Notes: a model not told the origin generated them from the sequence alone. Positions 1-6,493 are shown, counted from the first letter of the stretch. The stretch is 7,749 nt of DNA from Halobacteriales archaeon QS_9_68_42 (GCA_003022905.1 PXSE01000027.1:1-7749); one strand, 5' to 3'. Numbers and translations: made by a program.

Positions 1-1120
1 CGACGGCGCGCTGGACGGCCGACTCCAGCGTCGCCTCGACGGTCACGAGGTCGGTGTTCAGTATCTCCATGCCCTCCTCGGCGTTGGTGCCCGCGAGCCT
101 AACGACGACGGGCTTGGGAATCTCCTCGAAGGCCTCCAGCGCCTCATTGATGCCAGTCGCTACCTCGTCGCCGCGGGTGATGCCGCCGAAGATGTTGAAC
201 ACGACTGAATCGACGTTGTCGTCGGAGAACACCATATCGAGGGCGTTGGTAACCCGCTCTGCCTTCGCGCCGCCGCCGATGTCCAGAAAGTTCGCCGGCG
301 CGCCGCCGTAGTAATCGACGAGGTCCAGCGTCGTCATCACGAGGCCGGCGCCGTTGCCGATGATGCCGACGTCGCCGTCCAGTCGGACGTAGTCGAAGCC
401 GTACTCGTCGGCTTTGGCCTCAAGATCGTCCCCGGCGGCCTCCTCCTCCATCTCCTCGAGGTCCGGGTGCCGGAACAGCGCGTCGTCGTCAATATTCATG
501 ACGGCGTCAGCGGCGACCACCTCGTCGTCAGTCGTTATCATCAATGGGTTGACCTCTATCTCCGTGGCGTCCTTGTCGTCCCACAGATCGAACAGCGTCC
601 GAAGGATGGAGGCGATGTCGCCGGCCACCTCGCGGTCGACGCCGGCCTCGTAGGCGGCCTTGCGGGCCTCGTATGGCTGCATCCCGAAGGCGGGGTCGAC
701 GTGTTCGCGGGTGATGGCGTCGGGCTCGGAGGCGGCGACCTCCTCGATGTCGACGCCGCCGCGGGTCGACACCATCGCGACCGGTTCGCTCTCGTTGCGG
801 TCCATCGTCACGCCGACGTACAGCTCGTTGGCGAAGTCGACGGCGGCCTCGACGAGCACGCTGTCGACGTGCAGACCCTTGAGGTCCATCCCGATGATGT
901 GCGCTGCGGCCTTGCGGGCCTCGTCGGCGTTCTCGACGAGCTCGATGCCGCCGGCCTTGCCGCGGCCGCCGACCCGTACCTGGGCCTTGATGGCGACGGG
1001 GTAGCCGATTGCCTCGGCCGCGTCGACTGCCTCCTCGACCGTCGAGGCGAGCGCCGAGTCCGGGACCGGTATCCCGGCGTCGTTGAAGACGCCCTTCGCC
1101 TCGTGTTCGTGTAGTTTCAT
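1..1120 (-). CDS. sucC: Succinyl-CoA synthetase (ADP-forming) beta subunit, 3' end cut by window
   Basis: Beta subunit of succinate-CoA ligase, a cytoplasmic TCA-cycle enzyme that interconverts succinyl-CoA and succinate with ADP/ATP phosphorylation, working with the alpha subunit SucD. Reading from the ATG at 1120 gives 373 residues without a stop to the left edge. The start MKLHEHEAKGVF matches the family N-terminus. The ATP-grasp fold is marked by GGRGKAGG (residues 51-58), LVEAAVDFANELYVG (89-103) and EVNPL (189-193); N191 and D205 sit where the metal ligands lie. The CoA-ligase domain has NGAGLVM (256-262), ANFLDIGGG (276-284) and NIFGGI (309-314). E. coli SucC, about 388 residues, aligns throughout, so probably only about 10 residues are missing. 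Several antisense frames stay open here because of the base composition; this one is real because family motifs run along its whole length. sucD probably follows outside the window, as is usual in haloarchaea (inference). Confidence 0.97.
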   Translation of the reverse strand, partial: MKLHEHEAKGVFNDAGIPVPDSALASTVEEAVDAAEAIGYPVAIKAQVRVGGRGKAGGIELVENADEARKAAAHIIGMDLKGLHVDSVLVEAAVDFANELYVGVTMDRNESEPVAMVSTRGGVDIEEVAASEPDAITREHVDPAFGMQPYEARKAAYEAGVDREVAGDIASILRTLFDLWDDKDATEIEVNPLMITTDDEVVAADAVMNIDDDALFRHPDLEEMEEEAAGDDLEAKADEYGFDYVRLDGDVGIIGNGAGLVMTTLDLVDYYGGAPANFLDIGGGAKAERVTNALDMVFSDDNVDSVVFNIFGGITRGDEVATGINEALEAFEEIPKPVVVRLAGTNAEEGMEILNTDLVTVEATLESAVQRAV

Positions 1121-1203
1121 CTCTGGCTCGCACGGTAGTTCCGTCGACCCGGAGTTAGTAGTACCGGAACGGCCGAGACCCGGATACACCGGCCGAGGCG
1201 CCG

Positions 1204-3945
1204 TCAGTCGGCCGTCCTGATGTCCGTTATCTCGAAGCGCGCACCGCCCTCGGTGCTCTCGGCCGCGCGGACCGACCAGCCGTGGGCGTCGACGATCTCC
1301 CGGACGATGGCCAGCCCGAAGCCGGTCCCCTCCTCCGCGGTCGAGTATCCCCGGTCGAAGACGTCCGCCCGCTCGTCTGCCGGAATGCCGGGGCCGTCGT
1401 CGGCGACGTAGAAGCCGTCCTCGAGGTCGCCGACGGTAATCGTCACTTCCGGTTCACCGTCCTCCGAATCCGTCGAGCCGTGCTCGACGGCGTCGTCGGC
1501 CTCTGGCCGACTGCTCGTGGAGCTATGCTCCACGCTGTCCTCGGGAGCGTCAGCGACCGAGGGCTCGGAAGCGTTCTCGCTTCCGGCGTTCTCCCGAGCC
1601 TGCGAGGGAGGGCTTGTCGAGTCGTGCTCGACGGCGTCGTCGGCCTCCGGCCGACTGCTCGTGGAACCGTGTTCCACGGCGTTCCGGAAGAGGTTCTCGA
1701 GCAACCGACGGAGCCGTTGTCGGTCGGCCGCAATCGTCGGTCCGGCCTCGAGGTCGAGCGTCGCGTCCGGCGCCTCGACATTCTCCCAGCAGTCCGAGCA
1801 GAGCGCCCCGAGGTCGATCGGGTCGGTCTCCTGGACGCTGTCGCCCTCCCGGGCCAGCGTCAGGATGTCGTCGATGAGTTCGTTCATCCGGTCGATGGCG
1901 TCCGACACGGTCGACAGATGGTCGCTGTCGCGCTCGTCCCGAGCTAGCTCGACGCGGCCCCTGGCGACCTCGAGCGGGGTGCGCAGGTCGTGACTGACGG
2001 CGCCGGCGAACCGTTCGAGGCGCTTGTTCTGCCGCTGGAGCCGCTCCTCGCGCCGTTTCTGTGTAGTGACGTCGCGCCCGATGCCGACGATGCCCTCGAA
2101 ATCGCCGGTCTGGGGCAGCCGCGTGAGCCGCACGTCTATAATCGACGACCCGGGCTCGGACAGGTCCAACTCGGTCTCCAGCCGTAGCTCGGTCCGCTCG
2201 CCGTCGACCAGCGCCTCGAAGGCGCCGGGGCCGAACTCGGTGGCGACGTAGTTGTAAGTCCAGCTCTCGGTGCCGATCAACTCGGCCGGGTCGGCGCTGT
2301 AGGCCTCCGCCAGCCGGTCGTTCACGAACGTGTACCGCCCCTCCTCGTCGAGGACGTAGGCGGCGTCGAGTACCTCGTTGAGGATCGCCTCGTACCGGCG
2401 GAGCTCCCGTTCCCGTTCCCTCCGGTCGGAGATGTCCGCGTAGATGGCGTAGCCGTCTATCTCCTCGTCGTCGGGGAGCCGGACATTCCGGAATCGGAAC
2501 TCGCCGACCCCGTCGGCGGTCCGCCGGCGGAGGGTCTCGTCGATGGTCTCGCCGGAGCGCACGCGGTCGTCGATCCGCCGGGCCTTCTCGCGGCGCTCCG
2601 GCGGGACGATGAGGTCGTCGACATGCTCGCCGACCCCCCCGGCCTCGTCGTACCCGAACGTCTCGGCGAACGCCTCGTTGACGTCGAGGATGTGGGGGTC
2701 GCCGTTCTCGTACGCATAGGTAATGGTCGGCTCCGGGAAGTTCTCGAACAGCGCGGTCAGCCGGGTGTTTCGGCGCCGGAGTTCCCGCTCGCGCTTCTTG
2801 CGGTCGGTGACGTCCTGGAACGTCCCGCGCACGAGCACCACCTCGCCGTCTTCCAGTTGCGACTTCCCCCGGGCGCGGACCCACCGGACCGGCCGGTCGT
2901 CGTTGGCGTCGTCCGGGCCGGTCACCCGCAACTCCAGGTCGTACGGTTCGCCCCTCTCGACGGCGGCCTCGAAGGCCGCCCGCATCTTCGGCCGGTCGTC
3001 GGGGTGGAAGTACTCGATGCCCTCCCCCGGGTCGGGGTCGTACCCTTCCGGGAGGCCGTAGATGCGGTTGACCTGCTCGGTCCACCACCCCTCGTCGGTC
3101 CGGAGGTCCGTCTCCCAGGCGCCGATCCCGGCAATCTGCTGGGCCTGCTGGAACAGGTCGTTGAGGCGCTCGAGTTCGCGCTCGCGCTCATTGCGGGCCG
3201 AGATGTCAGTGTAGATGGCGAACCCGCCGGAGCCGTCCTCGTAGGCCGCGTTCTGCAGCAGGAACTCTCGCTCCCCGTCGGCGGTCCGCCGGACGACCTC
3301 CTCGGAATCGAGGCGGGCGCCATTCCGGACCCGCCGGTTAATGTCCTTGGCCTCGTTCTCGTATTCCTCGGGGACGATGTAGTCGTCGAGCGACCCGCCG
3401 ACGATGGTCGACGCGTCGTAGCCGAACGCCTCCTCGAAGGCCGGGTTTACCTGCTGGACGACGGGCTCGTCGTCCTCGTACTCGACCTCGACAACCGGCT
3501 GGGTCAGCCGTTCGAAGAGGATGCCGAACCGTCGCCGCTGGGCCTTGAGGCGCCGCTCGGTTCGGACGCCTTCGACGGCGTCGACGACGCGGTTGGCCAG
3601 CAACTCGTAGTGGTCGGTGTTCGACTGCTTCCGCAGGTAGTCGGTGACGCCAGCGGAGATGGCGTCGCTGGCGATGGCCTCGCCCCCCTTGCCGGTGAAG
3701 AGAATAAACGGCAGGTCGGGGTACTCCTCGCGGACCGCCCGGAGGAACTCGACGCCGTTCTTGCCCGGCATCTCGTAGTCGGAAACGACGCAGTCGACGT
3801 CGTCGTCAAGCAGTCGCAGTCCCTCCTCGGCGTCCGCGGCGGACTCGACGGTGATGTGGTCGTCGGCGCGCTCGAGGAACCGCTCGGTCACCTCGGACAG
3901 CCCCGGGTCGTCGTCGACGTGCAGGACCCGAATCGCGCCGTTCAT
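1204..3945 (-). CDS. Receiver-PAS(x4)-HisKA-HATPase sensor histidine kinase with palindromic insertion
   Basis: Multi-domain signalling kinase of 913 residues. No membrane segment is visible, so it is probably cytoplasmic. The receiver domain (about 5-125) has acidic residues D11-D13, phospho-acceptor D56, T84 and K106. Four PAS domains follow at about 142-250, 262-382, 398-507 and 517-630; most end in a DIS/DVT motif leading into an Arg/Glu-rich linker helix. HisKA (about 640-705) has the H-box SHDLRTPLE with H652. HATPase_c (about 740-913) has the N-box NLFRNAVEH (751-759), G1 DDGPGIP (849-855) and G2 GTGFGL (873-878), so all catalytic boxes are present. Between the N-box and the strand VTITVG lies an Asp/Glu/Ser/Pro-rich insertion (about 760-832) carrying four VEHxST motifs, encoded by DNA palindromes. 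PAS1 and PAS3 resemble each other closely. The ligand is unknown, and there is no separate response regulator nearby. A TATA box sits about 27 bases before the ATG. Confidence 0.95.
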   Translation of the reverse strand: MNGAIRVLHVDDDPGLSEVTERFLERADDHITVESAADAEEGLRLLDDDVDCVVSDYEMPGKNGVEFLRAVREEYPDLPFILFTGKGGEAIASDAISAGVTDYLRKQSNTDHYELLANRVVDAVEGVRTERRLKAQRRRFGILFERLTQPVVEVEYEDDEPVVQQVNPAFEEAFGYDASTIVGGSLDDYIVPEEYENEAKDINRRVRNGARLDSEEVVRRTADGEREFLLQNAAYEDGSGGFAIYTDISARNERERELERLNDLFQQAQQIAGIGAWETDLRTDEGWWTEQVNRIYGLPEGYDPDPGEGIEYFHPDDRPKMRAAFEAAVERGEPYDLELRVTGPDDANDDRPVRWVRARGKSQLEDGEVVLVRGTFQDVTDRKKRERELRRRNTRLTALFENFPEPTITYAYENGDPHILDVNEAFAETFGYDEAGGVGEHVDDLIVPPERREKARRIDDRVRSGETIDETLRRRTADGVGEFRFRNVRLPDDEEIDGYAIYADISDRRERERELRRYEAILNEVLDAAYVLDEEGRYTFVNDRLAEAYSADPAELIGTESWTYNYVATEFGPGAFEALVDGERTELRLETELDLSEPGSSIIDVRLTRLPQTGDFEGIVGIGRDVTTQKRREERLQRQNKRLERFAGAVSHDLRTPLEVARGRVELARDERDSDHLSTVSDAIDRMNELIDDILTLAREGDSVQETDPIDLGALCSDCWENVEAPDATLDLEAGPTIAADRQRLRRLLENLFRNAVEHGSTSSRPEADDAVEHDSTSPPSQARENAGSENASEPSVADAPEDSVEHSSTSSRPEADDAVEHGSTDSEDGEPEVTITVGDLEDGFYVADDGPGIPADERADVFDRGYSTAEEGTGFGLAIVREIVDAHGWSVRAAESTEGGARFEITDIRTAD
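1472..1677 (-). repeat. Array of in-frame palindromes and a 62-bp direct repeat inside the kinase gene
   Basis: Seven palindromes lie in 206 bp of coding DNA. Stem-loop-stem lengths are: 1472-1488 (7-3-7, GTCGAGC/GCTCGAC), 1495-1511 (7-3-7, GTCGGCC/GGCCGAC), 1517-1533 (7-3-7, GTGGAGC/GCTCCAC), 1566-1585 (8-4-8, CGGAAGCG/CGCTTCCG), 1616-1632 (6-5-6, GTCGAG/CTCGAC), 1639-1655 (7-3-7, GTCGGCC/GGCCGAC) and 1661-1677 (7-3-7, GTGGAAC/GTTCCAC). An outer stem, CTCGGGAG at 1540-1547 with CTCCCGAG at 1591-1598, encloses the 8-4-8 one. The block 1472-1533 is repeated at 1616-1677, 144 bp (48 codons) away, with 56 of 62 bases identical. The reading frame stays open throughout. The palindromes beginning VEH encode VEHGST, VEHDST, VEHSST and VEHGST, and the one at 1661-1677 is the kinase N-box itself. 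Confidence 0.93.
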
Positions 3946-3969
3946 ACCGACAGTACCGGGGCGGTCGAG

Positions 3970-3977
3970 TATAAATT
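3970..3977 (-). promoter_or_regulatory. TATA box of the sensor kinase gene
   Basis: On the minus strand this reads AATTTATA, centred about 28 bases before the kinase ATG at 3945. This matches the haloarchaeal TATA consensus (TTTATA-like) and position for a leaderless or nearly leaderless mRNA. No Shine-Dalgarno-like sequence lies between box and ATG, which fits leaderless translation. The box lies in the 47-bp gap after the R2lox stop, so the kinase has its own promoter even though R2lox is on the same strand just upstream. Confidence 0.7.
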
Positions 3978-3992
3978 CACGTGGCGGCTCGC

Positions 3993-4940
3993 TCAGTCGG
4001 CGGCCTCACGGTCGGTGGCTCCGATGGCGACCAGTTCCTCGACCGGCGGCACCGTCTCGTCGGCGTCGGTGATGATGTCGAGGCGCCGGGTCAGTTTGTC
4101 GCGGGCGTACTCGACGATCGCGCCGTGGTTGACCGGGCCCTCGATGTCCGTGAAGATTCCGGCGACGTGGGGCATCAGTTCGGTCAGCGTCTCCCGGACG
4201 ACGGACTCGTCGACGCCCTCCTCCTGGACGAGCCGGCGGACCTCGTGCATGCCGAAGCCGACGTGGCGGCCCTCGTCGCTCCGGATGTTGGCGATGCCCT
4301 CGACGAGACCCTCGAGGGTCGGCATCTCCTCGCGGGGCCGGGTGATGACGGCGTCGTCGCCCGTCTCGCTGAACGCCGACTGGAGGCTGTAGTAGGCCGT
4401 CTGGGCCAGCACCGACTCGGCGACGACGTGGTAGTGGCTGTAGGCGCGGGCCAGCGCCTCCGGGGAGTCCTCCGAGAGCAAGTCGGCCATCGCGTCCTCG
4501 ACGGCGTCGAACAGCGCGACGTAGGAGTCGTTGAGGTACCGTTTGTCGGTCGGGTCGGTCGGCTCGAGGTCCAGTTCTTCGGCGACCGGCCCCAGCACCT
4601 CCTCCCAGTACCGGTCGAAGAAGCGGGTGTGCTTGGCCTCTTCGTACAGTTGTGTGGTGAGGAACATCTGCTCGTCGGTGCCCTCGAGCGCGAGCCCGAG
4701 CGGCATCAGGTCCTCGGTGACGGCTTCCTCGCCGCCGCCGAACCGGGCGACGCCGAGCCGGAGCATGTCGAACTCCTCGCCGGTGAACGCCTCCTCGTGG
4801 GCCAAGAGCGCCTCCCGGTCGCCGGCCAATTCGACCTCGGCGGGGTCCCAGTGTCGGTACACGGCGTTCCGGAAGTAGCCGCCGGCGAAGGAGTCGGGGT
4901 CGCTTCGGACGCCGCGGTCGGTGTCCTTTAGCTTTGCCAT
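3993..4940 (-). CDS. R2-like ligand-binding oxidase (R2lox), ribonucleotide-reductase small-subunit superfamily
   Basis: Ferritin-like dimetal protein of 315 residues. The R2lox family carries a Mn/Fe cofactor and a long-chain ligand; its physiological reaction is not established. All six metal ligands are visible: E71 (GGGEEAVTED), E101 and H104 (YEEAKHT), E175 (YHVVAES), and E223 and H226 (SDEGRH). V74 and Y170 fall exactly where the mycobacterial R2lox Val-Tyr ether cross-link forms (E+3 and E-5), which argues for R2lox over a true NrdB. The segment WDPAEVEL near residue 31 matches the family N-terminus. The ATG at 4940 is chosen because similarity begins soon after it; the frame stays open to 5630, but that extension is antisense to the neighbouring regulator and has no family match. 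No ribonucleotide-reductase large subunit is in the window. Automated annotation may call it a ribonucleoside-diphosphate reductase beta subunit. Confidence 0.9.
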   Translation of the reverse strand: MAKLKDTDRGVRSDPDSFAGGYFRNAVYRHWDPAEVELAGDREALLAHEEAFTGEEFDMLRLGVARFGGGEEAVTEDLMPLGLALEGTDEQMFLTTQLYEEAKHTRFFDRYWEEVLGPVAEELDLEPTDPTDKRYLNDSYVALFDAVEDAMADLLSEDSPEALARAYSHYHVVAESVLAQTAYYSLQSAFSETGDDAVITRPREEMPTLEGLVEGIANIRSDEGRHVGFGMHEVRRLVQEEGVDESVVRETLTELMPHVAGIFTDIEGPVNHGAIVEYARDKLTRRLDIITDADETVPPVEELVAIGATDREAAD

Positions 4941-4993
4941 GGCCGTGACACGTGCTACCACGCAATGGGCGCTCGGCCTCGCATCCGGGGAGC

Positions 4994-5001
4994 CTTTTTG
5001 A
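4994..5001 (+). promoter_or_regulatory. Probable TATA-like box of the HTH_10 regulator, in the divergent R2lox/regulator promoter region
   Basis: CTTTTTGA is the only AT-rich stretch in the 84-bp gap between the divergent starts at 4940 and 5025. It is centred about 27 bases before the regulator ATG, which suits a leaderless transcript. Read on the other strand (TCAAAAAG) it could also serve R2lox with a leader of roughly 30 nt, because no clear TATA box exists closer to 4940. Assignment to the regulator is the stronger inference. Confidence 0.5.
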
Positions 5002-5024
5002 TCCCGAGAACCACAGGGGTAGGT

Positions 5025-5675
5025 ATGCGAACCGCGACGGTGCGACTCTCGCCGCCGGGGGCGGGCCTGCACCTGGCCGACGCGGAGGTGGCCGCACGAA
5101 GCGACGTCGAGCGGGAGGCCATCGACCACGTCACCGGACTGGCCGACGGAACAGGGGTCGTGCTCTGTCGACTCCGCGGGGACGCCGGCGCCGTCGGGGC
5201 GGTTCTCGACGACACGGAGGGTGTCCTCGACCACCACGTCACCGTCACCGACCGGACCGTCTACGCGTACGTTCACTTCGTCCCGACGGAGGCCGCCGAG
5301 GCGCTGCTCGAGTTGCGGCGAACCCACGAGGTGGTGGTCCGGACGCCGGTCCGGTGGCTGGCCGACGGGCGCCTCGAGGTGTCGGCGGTGGGCGACGACC
5401 GCGCCCTGCAGTCGGCCGTCGCGGAGGTCCCCGACGGTGTCGGCGTCGAGCTGGTCGAGATCGGCGAGTACGACCCCGCCGCGAGGGGGCCGGAGGCGCT
5501 GCTCACCGACCGGCAACTGGAGGTGCTGGACGCCGCCATCGGGGTCGGCTACTACGAGGAACCGCGGGAGGGGACGCAGGCCGACGTCGCCGAACGGGTC
5601 GACATCGCGCCGGCCACCGTCGGCGAACACCTGCGGCGCGTCGAGGGAACGGTGCTCCGGGCACTCCGGGAGTAG
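5025..5675 (+). CDS. Bat-family (bacterio-opsin activator-like) HTH_10 DNA-binding regulator
   Basis: Predicted transcription regulator of 216 residues. The N-terminal part (about 1-150) resembles the conserved domain before the DNA-binding region in small haloarchaeal Bat-like proteins. It is a mixed alpha/beta region without membrane segments. The C-terminus (about 160-212) is an HTH_10 domain: LTDRQLEVLDAA, then GYYEEPREGTQADVAE, then the recognition-helix region IAPATVGEHLRRVE. The frame is open upstream to 4965, but ATG 5025 is preferred: the sequence from MRTATVRL is family-like, and a TATA-like box lies about 27 bases before it. The gene is divergent from R2lox with 84 bp between starts, so control of R2lox or of itself is the natural guess (inference). 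Its stop is followed after three bases by the inverted-repeat element. The effector is unknown. Confidence 0.88.
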   Translation: MRTATVRLSPPGAGLHLADAEVAARSDVEREAIDHVTGLADGTGVVLCRLRGDAGAVGAVLDDTEGVLDHHVTVTDRTVYAYVHFVPTEAAEALLELRRTHEVVVRTPVRWLADGRLEVSAVGDDRALQSAVAEVPDGVGVELVEIGEYDPAARGPEALLTDRQLEVLDAAIGVGYYEEPREGTQADVAERVDIAPATVGEHLRRVEGTVLRALRE

Positions 5676-5678
5676 TCG

Positions 5679-5786
5679 TACTGCCGGCTGTAACTGTCTC
5701 GAGATTCCTCGACGATATTCGGGCGGATACCGTCCGGACCCCCGTTTTCCGGACGGGACCGCCTCACCCAGGTACAGCCGGCAGTA
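5679..5786. repeat. 108-bp structured inverted-repeat element between convergent genes
   Basis: The left arm TACTGCCGGCTGTAACTG (5679-5696) pairs with the right arm CAGGTACAGCCGGCAGTA (5769-5786) at 17 of 18 positions. Inside is a second long hairpin: CCGTCCGGA (5730-5738) with TCCGGACGG (5748-5756) and a 9-nt loop, extended past a small bulge by GGCGG (5722-5726) with CCGCC (5759-5763). A small hairpin TCGAG-ATTC-CTCGA lies at 5698-5711. Each outer arm is also nearly self-palindromic around GCCGGC. The element begins three bases after the plus-strand regulator stop and ends at the base before the minus-strand phosphodiesterase stop. It could act as a bidirectional terminator or 3'-end stabiliser, or be a dispersed non-autonomous repeat; the sequence alone does not decide. 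Confidence 0.88.
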
Positions 5787-6452
5787 TCAGGGGCCATCCG
5801 GACGGACGTCTGGCCGGTCGGCGATGAGGCCGTCAACGCCCCGGCCGGCCAGCGACTCGGCGGTCTCGCGGTCCTGAACCGTCCATGCGTTGACGCTCAT
5901 GCCGGCGTGGTGGGCGTCGCCCACGAGGCGACCGGTGCAGGCCCCCGTCGAGGGGTGCAGGAAGTCGCAGTCCAGTTCGCGGGCCGTTTCGACGGCCGCC
6001 TTGCCGTCCTCGGTGATGAACGCCCGGGGGACCGAGGAGTCCGCGTCGCGGCAGTCCGACAGGATGTTGGCGGAGAACGAGGAGACGACCGTCCACGGCT
6101 TCGAGGCGTCCATCGCCGCGAGCGCGTCGGCGGCCGTCCCCGACTCCTTCAGTTCGACATTGACACCGACCCCGTCCGGGACGGCCGCCAGAACCTCCTC
6201 GAGCGTCGGGACGCCCTCGCCGGTCCCCAGCACGTCCAGCTCGCGGAGTTCCGCGAGTGTGTGGTCGGCGACGGGGCCCTCGCCGTCGGTGACGCGGTCG
6301 ACCGTCTCATCGTGGATGACGACGAGTTCGCCGGTCGCACACCGCCGGATGTCGACCTCGACGGCGTCGGCGACGGTCGCCGCCTCCCCGACCGCCGTCA
6401 GGGTGTTCTCGGGGGCGACCTCGGCGAACCCGCGGTGGGCGATGAGTCGCAC
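5787..6452 (-). CDS. Glycerophosphodiester phosphodiesterase (GDPD family)
   Basis: Predicted to hydrolyse glycerophosphodiesters to glycerol phosphate plus an alcohol, in phospholipid turnover or phosphate/glycerol salvage. It has 221 residues, no signal peptide or membrane segment, and is probably cytoplasmic. Numbered from the GTG at 6452, the GDPD signature is complete: H6-R7-G8-F9, PEN (14-16), VEVDIR with E32 and D34, IHDE with H47, NVELK with E100 and K102, the C-terminal VNAWTV (187-192), and LIADRPD with D212. The GTG start is chosen because relatives begin M-R-L-I-A-H-R-G and because AAGGT lies 7 bases upstream on this strand (6464-6460). A longer TTG-initiated form (from 6479) would add nine residues without family support. 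The gene is convergent with the HTH_10 regulator and divergent from the SDR gene. The exact substrate cannot be told. Confidence 0.93.
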   Translation of the reverse strand: MRLIAHRGFAEVAPENTLTAVGEAATVADAVEVDIRRCATGELVVIHDETVDRVTDGEGPVADHTLAELRELDVLGTGEGVPTLEEVLAAVPDGVGVNVELKESGTAADALAAMDASKPWTVVSSFSANILSDCRDADSSVPRAFITEDGKAAVETARELDCDFLHPSTGACTGRLVGDAHHAGMSVNAWTVQDRETAESLAGRGVDGLIADRPDVRPDGP

Positions 6453-6493
6453 GGCCGGGACCTTTCGGGGGCCGGACAAGTGCCTGTCGGAGG

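Noticed and set aside
467..1133. Open frames on both strands over sucC (215 and 201 residues)
   Set aside because: The sucC frame from 1120 carries family motifs along its whole length; these are shadow frames.
1472..1677. A CRISPR-like array
   Set aside because: The repeats are short, differ from one another, lie in an open coding frame, have no unique spacers of regular length, and there are no cas genes.
1550..3088. A 512-residue minus-strand frame inside the kinase gene
   Set aside because: It is a same-strand shifted frame of the kinase, extremely rich in Arg, Gly and Pro, with no domain. I found no sign of a frameshift in the kinase itself.
2623..4392. A 589-residue open frame on the plus strand opposite the kinase
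   Set aside because: It is antisense to a kinase with intact motifs, is a Val/Leu/Gly/Asp-rich translation typical of a mirror frame in G+C-rich genes, and crosses the kinase/R2lox gap.
3993..4940. Functional ribonucleotide reductase small subunit (NrdB)
   Set aside because: The ligand spacing and the Val74/Tyr170 pair fit R2lox, and no large-subunit gene is present in the window.
4941..5630. N-terminal extension of the R2lox reading frame, giving a 545-residue protein
   Set aside because: The extension is antisense to the well-supported HTH_10 gene, has no R2lox similarity, and the R2lox fold begins right after the ATG at 4940.
5679..5786. Terminal inverted repeats of an insertion sequence
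   Set aside because: Only about 72 bp lie between the arms, with no transposase and no obvious target-site duplication; a non-autonomous element remains possible and is listed as a finding.
4952..5827. A 291-residue plus-strand frame over the HTH_10 gene and the inverted repeat
   Set aside because: It is an Arg/Gly-rich shifted frame of the regulator and runs through the hairpin element; it has no recognisable domain.
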